Below, piece by piece: positions 33,940-42,542 of a stretch of 64,000 nucleotides of DNA. The stretch lies in the NCBI RefSeq assembly GCF_003259505.1, contig NZ_QLLK01000001.1:496001-560000 (forward strand). The letters are read 5' to 3'. This stretch comes from Algoriphagus yeomjeoni. GTDB lineage: Bacteria; Bacteroidota; Bacteroidia; Cytophagales; Cyclobacteriaceae. Each line of letters starts with the position of its first letter. Position 1 is the first letter of the stretch. Made by a program: the position numbers and the translations under genes. The notes under the pieces are model-generated. The model was not told where the DNA came from and did no database searches. It saw only the letters and a list, made by a program, of their open reading frames with translations.

Positions 33940-34331
33940 GCTGCGCAAAAATACGAAATTATCTTTTTAGGATGGATTAAAATTATGTTTTATGTCAGGT
34001 GTCGGATGCCCGGTGCCTTTCCGAAACTTCATCATTCGAACTTCAACATTTTACATTCATTTTTAAAAACCTTCTTATTTCTCCAAGAGAAGAAACCAGC
34101 AAGGCTATTTTCGACTTCGCTAACAAGGACATATTATGTTTTTCACCACAATAACTGTCAGTCCGAGCACCCGAAATATGGAAGTCTGAAGGCACGAGGA
34201 CAATTATTTCATTTCTTTTAAAGAGCCTTCGACTTCGCTCAGGCAGACACCCGGCTTCGCTCAGGCAGACACCCGACATGGGACATTGGACATCCATCAC
34301 CCGACATCGGGCATCAAACACCGGGCATTCA
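33940..34331. other. 392-bp intergenic region with small tandem repeat
   Basis: Holds the minus-7 box TATTTTTG for the gene to its left, then several copies of TTCGACTTCGCT-like words. A 21-bp unit starting CTTCGCTCAGGC is present twice in a row at 34233-34253 and 34255-34275. CCCGACAT/CGGGCAT words follow. No protein-coding signal seen. Confidence 0.5.
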
Positions 34332-34898
34332 CTACCCCCAATCCGCAGGCCTTCTCGCCTCATATTTTTCGATCTTATCGAGCAAATCCACAGGATCATC
34401 AGAAACAATCAACAATTCCTCCTGCTCAGGATACATAAATCCCTCCTTCATGGCATGTTCTAAAAATGCAATCAGTTTATCATAGTACCCATTCACATTA
34501 TAGAGTGCCAGAGGTTTTTGTATGTAATGAAGCTGGTTAAGCGTCATGATTTCAAAAAGCTCTTCCAAAGTCCCGATTCCTCCAGGCATTGCAATAAATG
34601 CGTCACCTCGCTCAGCCATCAGCCATTTTCGATCACGCATGGTCTCCACGATGATCAGTTCAGTACAGCCACGGTGTGCTACTTCCCGATCTACCAATTT
34701 CTGGGGAATGATCCCTAAAACTTCCTTTCCAGCTTCCAGCATTTCATCAGCGATCACGCCCATCAATCCCACTCTTCCGGCTCCATATACCAGCGAGTGA
34801 TCCCGTTTGATCATCTCCTGAGCCAATGCTCGGGCACCTTCCTCATAAACTGAACTATCGCCTTTTCTGGAACCGCAATAAATGGTAATTTTCTTCAT
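34332..34898 (-). CDS. LOG family protein, TIGR00730 Rossmann fold (188 aa)
   Basis: Lonely-guy type phosphoribohydrolase that cleaves ribose 5-phosphate from nucleotide monophosphates such as cytokinin precursors or AMP. Both signature motifs are seen: MRDRK near residue 87 and PGGIGTLEELFE near 104. YGAGRVGLMG is the usual glycine-rich loop. Length typical. Physiological substrate in bacteria of this group is unclear. Confidence 0.9.
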   Translation of the reverse strand: MKKITIYCGSRKGDSSVYEEGARALAQEMIKRDHSLVYGAGRVGLMGVIADEMLEAGKEVLGIIPQKLVDREVAHRGCTELIIVETMRDRKWLMAERGDAFIAMPGGIGTLEELFEIMTLNQLHYIQKPLALYNVNGYYDKLIAFLEHAMKEGFMYPEQEELLIVSDDPVDLLDKIEKYEARRPADWG

Positions 34899-35063
34899 GA
34901 CTTTAAATCAAAAGTGGAATTCTAAATTACAGGTTTCTATTTTTTAATGCACAGGCATAAGGAAGGTTTTACAAAAGCTTAATGGTTCTGGAAGAAATGG
35001 TGTTTCGTATAAGATTGAAATATAAAAGGTGTAGAAAGTATTTTTAAATGCTCCTTCATGCAT

Positions 35064-35145
35064 GCTAAACACTCCTATTGAGGCCGCTGCAGCTTGTCCC
35101 GTCTACGGTCTTCTAGCCTTTAATCAAGAGAATTATATGTAATAG
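35064..35145. repeat. Dispersed intergenic repeat family, copy b
   Basis: GCTAAACACT, TTGAGGCC, CCCGTCTACGGTCTTCTAG, CCTTTAATCAAGAGAATTA. It aligns with 31055-31134 over most of its length and more loosely with 48429-48520. It lies just upstream of the rdgB promoter box. Confidence 0.5.
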
Positions 35146-35171
35146 CTTCATGGCAAGTATTCATTATCCAC

Positions 35172-35179
35172 TATTTTTG
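35172..35179 (+). promoter_or_regulatory. Minus-7 box TATTTTTG directly before rdgB
   Basis: Exact TAnnTTTG match ending 4 bp before the ATG at 35184, so transcription would begin at or within the start codon. A clear minus-33 TTTG was not found. Confidence 0.5.
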
Positions 35180-35183
35180 AACT

Positions 35184-35759
35184 ATGAAAATCTGCTTTTC
35201 TACAAACAACCCGAAGAAAATTGAAGAAGTAAAAGCTGCACTGGGTGATAGCTTTGAAATTGTTTCATTGAAAGATATTGGTTGCTCCGAAGAGCTTCCA
35301 GAGACAGGCGACACGCTGGAGCATAATGCCTTTCAGAAAGCCAAGTATGTTAAGGAGCATTTTGGAGTGGATTGCTTCGCTGATGACACAGGGTTGGAGG
35401 TTGATGCATTGGAAGGGGAGCCTGGAGTTTATTCTGGACGCTACGCTGGCGAACCTAGAAGTGACCAGCGAAATATTGATTTATTATTAAAAAATCTTGG
35501 AGATACTTCCCTTCGCACCGCACGATTTAAAACTGTTATTGCCCTGTTGCTTGGTGAGGAAGAGTACAAATTTGAAGGTGTGGCAGAAGGCGAGATTATG
35601 AGAAGTAGAACGGGAGATGGAGGCTTTGGATATGACCCTGTCTTTCTTCCTAAGGGACATTCTAAGTCTTTTGCTGAATTGAGTATGGTAGAGAAAAATC
35701 AAATCTCCCACAGAGGAAAAGCTGTCAGCGAGTTAATAACCTTCCTAAGCCATAGATAA
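35184..35759 (+). CDS. rdgB: RdgB/HAM1 non-canonical purine NTP pyrophosphatase (191 aa)
   Basis: House-cleaning enzyme that hydrolyses dITP, XTP and similar to monophosphates. Blocks: STNNPKKIEEVKAAL at the start, TGDTLEHNAFQKA, FADDTGLEVDAL and GVYSGRYAG, then DGGFGYDPVFLP and SHRGKA at the end. All substrate-binding regions are present. Full length. Confidence 0.94.
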   Translation: MKICFSTNNPKKIEEVKAALGDSFEIVSLKDIGCSEELPETGDTLEHNAFQKAKYVKEHFGVDCFADDTGLEVDALEGEPGVYSGRYAGEPRSDQRNIDLLLKNLGDTSLRTARFKTVIALLLGEEEYKFEGVAEGEIMRSRTGDGGFGYDPVFLPKGHSKSFAELSMVEKNQISHRGKAVSELITFLSHR

Positions 35760-35796
35760 TTCTGTATAAAGTAGAAAATCAGTTTAACTTTGCCTC

Positions 35797-36414
35797 ATGC
35801 AAAAACCATTCATCGTCGGTATCACGGGAGGATCTGCTTCGGGAAAAACACTTTTTTTAGAGCGGTTGCTCAGTTCATTTGAAGAAGGAGAAGTTTGCCT
35901 GATCTCTCAGGATAATTACTACAAGCCGAGGGAAATGCAGCCGATAGATGATCATGGAGTTCATAATTTTGATCGACCGGAAAGTATAGATTTTGAAGAG
36001 TACGCGGCAGATATCCGTAAAATCCAAGCTGGAGAAACGGTCTACAGAGAGGAATACACCTTCAACAATGCAGCGAAAACACCAAAAATGTTAACTTTTT
36101 CTTCTGCTCCTGTAGTAGTGGTGGAGGGTATCTTCGTGCTTTACTATCCAGAGTTGGCGAGCCTTCTTGACCTGAAGGTTTTTATTGATGCGAAGGATCA
36201 TATCAAGTTGAAAAGAAGAATCATTCGGGACAAAGTAGAACGAGGCTATGACCTGGACGATGTGCTATATCGCTATGAGCAGCACGTGATGCCTACTTAT
36301 GAGAAATACATCAAGCCGTTTATGAACGATGCGGATTTGATCGTTCCCAATAATCATAATTTCGATAAAGCGCTTGAAGTAATCCGCACTTACTTACGAG
36401 TGAGGACCTCTTAA
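35797..36414 (+). CDS. udk: Uridine kinase (205 aa)
   Basis: P-loop kinase of pyrimidine salvage. Walker A GGSASGKT at residues 11-18, QDNYYKP near 43, NFDRPESID near 59, and R-rich RRIIRDKVERG lid. A minus-7 box TAACTTTG (35785-35792) ends 4 bp before the ATG, with TCTG 19 bp further upstream as a weak minus-33 element. Length typical for Udk. Confidence 0.93.
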   Translation: MQKPFIVGITGGSASGKTLFLERLLSSFEEGEVCLISQDNYYKPREMQPIDDHGVHNFDRPESIDFEEYAADIRKIQAGETVYREEYTFNNAAKTPKMLTFSSAPVVVVEGIFVLYYPELASLLDLKVFIDAKDHIKLKRRIIRDKVERGYDLDDVLYRYEQHVMPTYEKYIKPFMNDADLIVPNNHNFDKALEVIRTYLRVRTS

Positions 36415-36526
36415 TACTTCTGTTAATACTCTGATTTATATCATTTTATTTCGAATTTAGAGTCCACAATCAGAAATTCTAAGATGAGAAATGGTCAATT
36501 TAAATAATTGGCTATATTTGCGCCGC

Positions 36527-36883
36527 ATGAAAGCAACAAAACGAAATAGCAACTTATTCCAACAGCGCATTACTGTGATGCTGGCATTGCTATTCTGTTT
36601 ATTTATTTCAAGCGTAGAATATGTTCCTGAAAATGGAGAATCGGTTAAAGTCGAAAAGCAAGACAAAACCACTTCAAATGATCAGGATCAGACTTTTTTA
36701 AATGTGGCAGTAGATGCCGTGGTACCGTTTGTGGTTCATGTTTCCCACAGCTTACTTTACCTAATTCAGGACATTGTAAGATTTGATGGTTCCACCTTCA
36801 TCACCGAATCCACCTCAGTTTTTCAACCAAATCAGCTCGTAGAAATACTTTTTGAGCGAATAATATCCACCAAAGGACCCTGA
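36527..36883 (+). CDS. Hypothetical protein with one membrane segment (118 aa)
   Basis: One hydrophobic helix at about residues 14-31 (ITVMLALLFCLFISSV), then a charged linker and a second weakly hydrophobic stretch. The start is the ATG at 36527, preceded at 6 bp by the exact minus-7 box TATATTTG (36513-36520). No family recognised. It lies 93 bp before secDF on the same strand. Confidence 0.6.
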   Translation: MKATKRNSNLFQQRITVMLALLFCLFISSVEYVPENGESVKVEKQDKTTSNDQDQTFLNVAVDAVVPFVVHVSHSLLYLIQDIVRFDGSTFITESTSVFQPNQLVEILFERIISTKGP

Positions 36884-36976
36884 TTTCAACTAATTCCCGA
36901 ATCATCCAAGCGCTTACCTTTTTATTGGTTAAGCCATAAATCTGTATTTACAATCAATTAATAATTTCAATTTCTC

Positions 36977-39949
36977 ATGCAAAACAAAGGTGTCATTGTG
37001 TTTTTGACAGTGATCGTTACAGCATTATGCTTGTACTATCTGTCATTCACATTTGTATCAAACAATATCCAAAACGAGGCCCAGGAATATGCAACTGATG
37101 CTGCTGGCAACGTGGATTTTTCTAAAAGACAAAGCTACCTAGACTCTATCTGGAGAGCTCCGGTTTACAGCTTTCTAGGAGCTGACTATACTTTCCAGGA
37201 AGTAAAGGAAACCGAACTTGGTCTGGGTCTTGACCTTCAAGGCGGTATGCACGTGACTTTGGCTGTCTCTCCAGTGGAGATTGTAAAAGGACTTGCTGGC
37301 AACCCAAAAGATGTAGCTTTCAATAAATCTGTAGAAGAAGCTCGTGAAGAAGCTAAAACTTCTACCGCTAAGTATGTGGATTTATTTTATGCTGCATTCC
37401 AGAGAAATAGCCCAAATCAAAAGCTTAGTAGTATTTTCGCTACAGCAGCCAATAGAGGTCGGATTTCTTTGGAATCCTCTGATTCTGAAATTCTTGAAAT
37501 TATAGACAACGAGATTGAAAATGCTATCGAGCGTTCTTTCAATATCCTTAGAACTCGTATCGATAGATTCGGGACTTCTCAGCCAAACATTCAGAGAATC
37601 CAAGGTTCTGGTCGTATTCAGATCGAATTACCTGGTGTAGACAATCAGGAAAGAGTAAGAAACTTACTTCAGGGTGTAGCAAAACTACAGTTCTGGGAAG
37701 TAGCTGAATCAAATGAAATCGGTGCAGCTCTAGAAGCTGTAAACAGTGCCTGGGTAGCTGCAAATCAATCAGCTGAACCTGCTAGCGAGGATACGGTAGC
37801 TACTGAGAATCTTACAGGTGATGATTCACTGAGAAATGCTTTAGAAAAACAACTGGCTGAAATCGATCCTTCTAGATCTGGTGATAACAGTATCTCCCCA
37901 TTATTCAGCTTGTTAAAACCTAATTATGGTCTTGCATATGAGCTTCGTGATACCATGGCAATCAACCGTATCATCAAAAATGAGGATTACAAAAGTCTAT
38001 TGCCAAGAGATATTAAGCTGCTTTGGGGTGTGAAGCCTTTCGAAGCTGAAGATGGTACTGAAACGTTGGAGCTTTTTGCAATTAAAACTGAAAGAGGAAC
38101 GGACGAAGCTCCACTTGAAGGTGATGTAGTGACCGATGCTCGTCAGACATTGGACCAAACGTCTAGGCCTGCAGTTTCCATGCAAATGAATGCAGATGGT
38201 GCAAGAAAATGGAGAAAGTTAACCGCTGAGAATATCGGTAGAAGAATTGCGGTAGTATTGGATGACTATGTTTATACAGCTCCGGTTGTAAACGGAGAGA
38301 TTCCTTCTGGTCAATCAGAAATTGCCGGAAACTTCTCACTTCAGGAGGCACAGGATTTGGCTAATATTCTTAAGTCAGGTTCTCTTCCTGCTCCTACGCA
38401 GATCGTGGAAGAAAGCATCATCGGCCCTACTTTGGGTAGAGAAGCATTGAACCAAGGTTTGATCTCCATGGTAGCTGGTTTGGCTATTGTGGTTCTTTTC
38501 ATGATGGCTTACTATTCAAAAGGTGGCCTGGTAGCTATTGCAGCATTAGTGTTCAACATCTTCTTTATCCTGGGTATTTTGGCTCAGTTAGGTACAGCCT
38601 TGACCTTGCCAGGCATTGCTGGTATCGTGTTGACAATAGGTATGTCCATAGATGCGAACGTATTGATTTTTGAGCGTATCAAAGAGGAGCTTCGCAATGG
38701 AGTTGGCTTATTAGCTGCGATCAATGCAGGTTACAATAAAGCTTTCTCAGCCATTCTCGATTCGAACGTAACGACTTTCCTTACAGGTGCTATTCTTTAT
38801 GCATTAGGTCAAGGTCCAGTAAAAGGATTTGCAATTGTGTTGATGATCGGTATTGCTTCTTCCTTCTTCTCCGCAGTATTTATCACACGCGTGATTGTAT
38901 CCTGGATGAGTAAGAAAGGTGATAAGAGCTCGATTAGTTTCGCCACTCCATTTGCTAAAAATTCATTGAGCTCATTGAATCTTGATTTCTTGGGTAAAAG
39001 AAAGGTTGCTTATCTTATTTCCACTTCCATCATTGTGATTGGTTTGGGAATAGCTGCCGTGAATGGCTTGAAATTCGGGGTTGACTTTACAGGTGGACGT
39101 TCTTACATCGTTGCATTTGATGAGCCTATGGCTGCTTCGGATTTGAAATCAGGTTTGGATAGGGAGTTTGATGGATCGGTAGAAGTGAAAACTTATGGTT
39201 CAAACAATGTTTTGAAAGTGACAACTTCCTATTTGGTAAATGAAGATGATGCTGAATCTAACCTTGAGGTAGAAAGTAAAGTAAAAGAAGGAATTGCTAC
39301 GGTTACTGGATTAGCATTCACTGACGACGCAGAAACGTTAGCTTCTGGTCAATTTGCCATCACAGGTTCTTCTAAAGTTGGTGCTACAGTAGCGGATGAT
39401 ATTAAAGCATCTTCCGTCGAAGCCATGGTTGTAGCTTTGGTCGCTATTTTCTTATATATCTTATTGAGATTCCGTAAGTGGCAATTCTCCCTGGCATCTA
39501 TCATTGCCTTGATTCACGATACACTATTTGTGATTGCTGCCTTTGCTATCGCGAGTGCATTTGGAGCTACTTTCGAGATTGACCAAGTATTTATTGCTGC
39601 GGTATTGACAGTGATTGGTTACTCCATTAACGATACTGTGATCGTATTTGACCGTATTCGTGAGAATATCGAAAGCAGAGGAACGCATAAGTTGGTGAAA
39701 GTATTCAATGACGCTATCAACCAGACCTTAGGTCGTACATTGATTACTTCATTTACTACGTTGATCGTGGTGATTGTCTTGTTGATATTTGGCGGTGAAG
39801 TATTGAGAGGATTCTCTTTTGCACTATTTATTGGTGTATTGGTGGGTACTTATTCTTCAATCTACATCGCAACTCCTATTGTTGTGGATTTGATGAAAAG
39901 AGAAATTGACAATGAGAATGCTACTAAAGAAGCTAAAAAGCTTGCCTAA
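36977..39949 (+). CDS. secDF: Fused protein translocase SecDF (990 aa)
   Basis: Proton-driven auxiliary of the Sec machinery in the inner membrane. SecD part: TM1 near the start, GLDLQGGMHVTLAV block, periplasmic P1 domain, then five more TM helices after about residue 490 (IVGLVI-like segments; GMSIDANVLIFERIKEEL). SecF part from about residue 680: GVDFTGGRSYIVAF, second six-TM bundle with GYSINDTVIVFDRIRENI. Single-chain SecDF is normal in Bacteroidetes. Terminator follows. Confidence 0.96.
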   Translation: MQNKGVIVFLTVIVTALCLYYLSFTFVSNNIQNEAQEYATDAAGNVDFSKRQSYLDSIWRAPVYSFLGADYTFQEVKETELGLGLDLQGGMHVTLAVSPVEIVKGLAGNPKDVAFNKSVEEAREEAKTSTAKYVDLFYAAFQRNSPNQKLSSIFATAANRGRISLESSDSEILEIIDNEIENAIERSFNILRTRIDRFGTSQPNIQRIQGSGRIQIELPGVDNQERVRNLLQGVAKLQFWEVAESNEIGAALEAVNSAWVAANQSAEPASEDTVATENLTGDDSLRNALEKQLAEIDPSRSGDNSISPLFSLLKPNYGLAYELRDTMAINRIIKNEDYKSLLPRDIKLLWGVKPFEAEDGTETLELFAIKTERGTDEAPLEGDVVTDARQTLDQTSRPAVSMQMNADGARKWRKLTAENIGRRIAVVLDDYVYTAPVVNGEIPSGQSEIAGNFSLQEAQDLANILKSGSLPAPTQIVEESIIGPTLGREALNQGLISMVAGLAIVVLFMMAYYSKGGLVAIAALVFNIFFILGILAQLGTALTLPGIAGIVLTIGMSIDANVLIFERIKEELRNGVGLLAAINAGYNKAFSAILDSNVTTFLTGAILYALGQGPVKGFAIVLMIGIASSFFSAVFITRVIVSWMSKKGDKSSISFATPFAKNSLSSLNLDFLGKRKVAYLISTSIIVIGLGIAAVNGLKFGVDFTGGRSYIVAFDEPMAASDLKSGLDREFDGSVEVKTYGSNNVLKVTTSYLVNEDDAESNLEVESKVKEGIATVTGLAFTDDAETLASGQFAITGSSKVGATVADDIKASSVEAMVVALVAIFLYILLRFRKWQFSLASIIALIHDTLFVIAAFAIASAFGATFEIDQVFIAAVLTVIGYSINDTVIVFDRIRENIESRGTHKLVKVFNDAINQTLGRTLITSFTTLIVVIVLLIFGGEVLRGFSFALFIGVLVGTYSSIYIATPIVVDLMKREIDNENATKEAKKLA

Positions 39950-39974
39950 ATAGTCATAATACAAAATAAATTAA

Positions 39975-40006
39975 GGGAGCGGGTGCCATACTCGCTCCTT
40001 TTTTAT
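39975..40006 (+). terminator. Rho-independent terminator after secDF
   Basis: GGAGCGGG pairs with CTCGCTCC (39976-39998, one mismatch), followed by seven T. Confidence 0.8.
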
Positions 40007-40028
40007 TGTCTTGAGGACTATAAAACCC

Positions 40029-40055
40029 TTATCTTTTGGGGGATTATTTCTACAG
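40029..40055 (+). promoter_or_regulatory. Conserved 27-bp leader block, cassette 1
   Basis: TTATCTTTTGGGG then a variable base then ATTATTTCTACAG. The same block occurs at 41319-41345 upstream of the duplicate gene with one mismatch, although flanks differ. It probably contains a promoter or a site for the response regulator encoded nearby. Confidence 0.6.
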
Positions 40056-40094
40056 TATTTACTCAATTTCAAATTTTTAAAAAATAGATCTTAC

Positions 40095-40493
40095 ATGAAA
40101 ATTTCAAAGGAAGACTTCGAGAGCATGAAAGCTAAATATGACAAAGAAGTCAAAAAAGGCAAACCTGCTAAAGGAGCAAAAGGGAAAGATAAAGATAACC
40201 AGTTGAACTGGGTATTTTTTGACAGGGGGACACTTGAGAGTCTACTGGCAAAAGTCGATGAAGATCCAAAAGTAGGTGGGATTCAATTCTACATTACAGA
40301 ATACACTGAAGAAACAGCGAACCTAGTTTACCCTAATCAAGCCGCCGCATACGAAGGCCAGCTTACGATTGTGATGCGTGCTGCCAATCTAAATGATAGT
40401 CAGTTGGTTTTCGTAGACGAAGATGGTGGAGGCTTTGAAGGAGGAGGTGTGGAGTGCCCTTTCAAATGTGATCCAGACCCTACGGGTAATTAA
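40095..40493 (+). CDS. Small charged protein of duplicated cassette, copy 1 (132 aa)
   Basis: Starts MKISKEDFESMKAKYDKEV, followed by a Lys/Gly-rich stretch (KKGKPAKGAKGKDK), a conserved globular part (NWVFFDRGTLESLLAK; GGIQFYITEYTEE; TIVMRAANLND) and a C-terminal tail ending CPFKCDPDPTGN. No signal peptide. The start at 40095 matches that of its paralogue at 41383; the frame is open 28 codons further but these include the conserved leader DNA. Family not recognised. The next gene starts 8 bp later. Confidence 0.78.
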   Translation: MKISKEDFESMKAKYDKEVKKGKPAKGAKGKDKDNQLNWVFFDRGTLESLLAKVDEDPKVGGIQFYITEYTEETANLVYPNQAAAYEGQLTIVMRAANLNDSQLVFVDEDGGGFEGGGVECPFKCDPDPTGN

Positions 40494-40501
40494 GAAAAAG
40501 T

Positions 40502-41266
40502 ATGGATAGTAAATTGTTACAAGCATTTTCTGATTGGTTTACTATTAGCACCAATTTACTATTGATAATCGGTGTAGTTTTTTTCATCAAGTTACCAAAA
40601 GGCAAGAGAGCCAATATTCAGTATTGGCTTCCTTTTTTGATTTTAACATTTACCGTGTTTTATGAAAATTTTGGAGCTTATACGAATTATAATTATGACT
40701 TAAAAAAAGCGGTAAATGCCTACCTTGGAAATACTGAATATCCTAAGTTTAATCTTTGGCTCTTCAATATTGCCAGAAGACAGGTAGGTGTGATCCTTTA
40801 TTTATTATTGATCAAGACTTGGCTCCCGCCATCTAAAAAGAAATATATCAACTGGATGATTATCGTGTTCATATCGATGGCATGTGCACTTCAGTTTTCA
40901 GGGATAGAACCGCTGTATTATAATCAGCCTATAATCTTTGCGCTTGGAGCTAATTTGATCTTGATAGGGAGCGGGTTATATTTTATTGGAATGATTACGC
41001 AAGACCAATTTTTAGAAAGCAATCCACTTAGGTTAGTATCATTTTGGCAAATGACTGTAATAATGTTCACGTTTTCATTGAATTATATATCCTCTGTAGC
41101 CCTGCTATATCTATTTGCTGTCAATCCAGTATTAGGAAGTAGTTTACAGCAGTTTTCCTCTTTCATGTGGATTTGTACTTTGGGAGTTCTAACAGTGACT
41201 ATTGCCTCGCCATTGATTCCAAAAGTCTTTGAAAAAGAACCATTTTATAAATCTTATGGCCCCTAA
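40502..41266 (+). CDS. Polytopic membrane protein of duplicated cassette, copy 1 (254 aa)
   Basis: About seven hydrophobic helices (residues 15-31, 42-58, 90-105, 115-133, 140-160, 180-200, 218-235), short basic loop PPSKKKYINW between helices 3 and 4, and YENFGAY after helix 2. No known domain recognised. It is paired 8 bp behind the small protein and paralogous to the gene at 41778. A role as membrane sensor or transporter partner for the downstream kinase is possible but unproven. Confidence 0.75.
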   Translation: MDSKLLQAFSDWFTISTNLLLIIGVVFFIKLPKGKRANIQYWLPFLILTFTVFYENFGAYTNYNYDLKKAVNAYLGNTEYPKFNLWLFNIARRQVGVILYLLLIKTWLPPSKKKYINWMIIVFISMACALQFSGIEPLYYNQPIIFALGANLILIGSGLYFIGMITQDQFLESNPLRLVSFWQMTVIMFTFSLNYISSVALLYLFAVNPVLGSSLQQFSSFMWICTLGVLTVTIASPLIPKVFEKEPFYKSYGP

Positions 41267-41318
41267 AATTTGATTCATCAAACCAAATTAAGGACTAGTC
41301 ATGTGGCGAATAAAATCA

Positions 41319-41345
41319 TTATCTTTTGGGGAATTATTTCTACAG
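41319..41345 (+). promoter_or_regulatory. Conserved 27-bp leader block, cassette 2
   Basis: Second copy of the 40029-40055 block, 64 bp before the second small-protein gene, at nearly the same distance as in cassette 1 (40 bp in cassette 1, 38 bp here to the ATG by block end). Confidence 0.6.
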
Positions 41346-41382
41346 CTTTTAATCATCTAAAATTTTTACAAACTTAATTTTC

Positions 41383-41778
41383 ATGAAAATTTCTAAAGAA
41401 GACTTCGAGAGCATGAAGTTAAAGTACAGTAAGGAAGTGAAGAAGGGTAAGCCTGCTAAAGACAAAAAAGGCAAGGATAAAATCGATCAGACAAATTGGA
41501 TTTTTTTTGATAGAGAAACCTTGGAAGGCTTGCTAGTAAAAGCTGACAAGGATCCCAAAAAAGGAGGTATTCAGTTTTATATCACTGAATATACGGAAGA
41601 AGTAGCTGCTAAATATCACCCAAACGAAGTGGATCAATTAACCGGCGCGTTAACTGTAGTCATGAGAGCAGCTAATCTAAACGAAGACCAAATTACTTTT
41701 TCAAACCCAGAAGAGGATTATCAAAATGTAGGAGCGATGTGTCCCCCATTCTGTGATCCTGAGCCGACTGTCTCCTAA
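41383..41778 (+). CDS. Small charged protein of duplicated cassette, copy 2 (131 aa)
   Basis: Paralogue of the gene at 40095, roughly 60 percent identical by eye. Shared blocks: MKISKEDFESMK, KKGKPAK, NWIFFDRETLEGLL, KGGIQFYITEYTEE, VMRAANLN. The acidic/Gly tail differs but the end again holds CPxxC followed by DPEPT (CPPFCDPEPTVS). Its TAATG stop overlaps the start of the membrane-protein gene by 1 bp, so coupling is tighter than in copy 1. Confidence 0.78.
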   Translation: MKISKEDFESMKLKYSKEVKKGKPAKDKKGKDKIDQTNWIFFDRETLEGLLVKADKDPKKGGIQFYITEYTEEVAAKYHPNEVDQLTGALTVVMRAANLNEDQITFSNPEEDYQNVGAMCPPFCDPEPTVS

Positions 41779-42542
41779 TGATGGATAGTAGGTTTTACCA
41801 AATATTTACCGATTGGTATCTAATAGCAATATCTTTCCTATTGATTGTAGGCATTTTCTATTTCCTAAAATTACCCAATCATCTTAAGGTTAGTAAAATC
41901 TTCTGGTTTCCGTTTTTAATTTTAGTATTTACGGTTATTTATGAGAATATGGGGGGTTATTTAAAGTACAATTTTGAATTTAATAAATTGGTAAATGCCG
42001 CCTTGGGTAATGAGGAGAACCCCACATATAATGTTTGGCTATTTAATATTGGCTATTATCAAATAGGTACTATTCTTTATCTTTTTTTAATCAAAAATTG
42101 GCTAGTACCCTCCAAAAAGAAATACATCAACTGGCTGGTCTTTGTTTTCATTGTCCTGGTAATAGCAATACAGCTCCTTGGTATAGAGCCTATTTACACA
42201 AGCCAACCCATCATTTTTGCAATAGGAGCTAATATGATTTTAGTGGGTAGTGGCCTTTATTTTATCGGTTTAATTACCGAAGACAATTATCTCAATTCCA
42301 ACCCATTTAAATTATTGTCCTTTTGGCAAATGACTTTTATACTATTCACCTATTCCCTTACTTATATCAACTCTGTCGCCTTATTGTATTTGTGGAACAT
42401 AAACAAAGAATTAGCCATTTCCCTCATGCAGATTAATAGAGTTTTAGGGGTTATTAATCTTTCATTACTTGTATTGTGGGTGGCGTCACCAAAGCTGACT
42501 AACATATTCGAAACGGAACCATACTATCATGGAAGCATCTGA
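41778..42542 (+). CDS. Polytopic membrane protein of duplicated cassette, copy 2 (254 aa)
   Basis: Same length as its paralogue at 40502 and the same helix plan; shared blocks include YENMGGY, PSKKKYINWL, GIEPIYTSQPIIFAIGAN and SFWQMTFILFTYSL. Conserved acidic and Asn residues sit between helices. Its last 14 bp overlap the start of the histidine kinase gene, which ties the cassette to signalling. Family unknown. Confidence 0.75.
   Translation: MMDSRFYQIFTDWYLIAISFLLIVGIFYFLKLPNHLKVSKIFWFPFLILVFTVIYENMGGYLKYNFEFNKLVNAALGNEENPTYNVWLFNIGYYQIGTILYLFLIKNWLVPSKKKYINWLVFVFIVLVIAIQLLGIEPIYTSQPIIFAIGANMILVGSGLYFIGLITEDNYLNSNPFKLLSFWQMTFILFTYSLTYINSVALLYLWNINKELAISLMQINRVLGVINLSLLVLWVASPKLTNIFETEPYYHGSI

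Noticed and set aside
34043..34408. 121-codon frame on the minus strand in the repeat-rich gap before the LOG gene
   Set aside because: It spans simple repeats and overlaps the LOG gene end; the composition follows the repeats.
40095..41778. Small cassette proteins as ordinary RiPP precursors
   Set aside because: They have a long conserved globular part, no modifying enzyme nearby and no classical double-Gly leader at a fixed place; the peptide-signal idea is kept only as a possibility.
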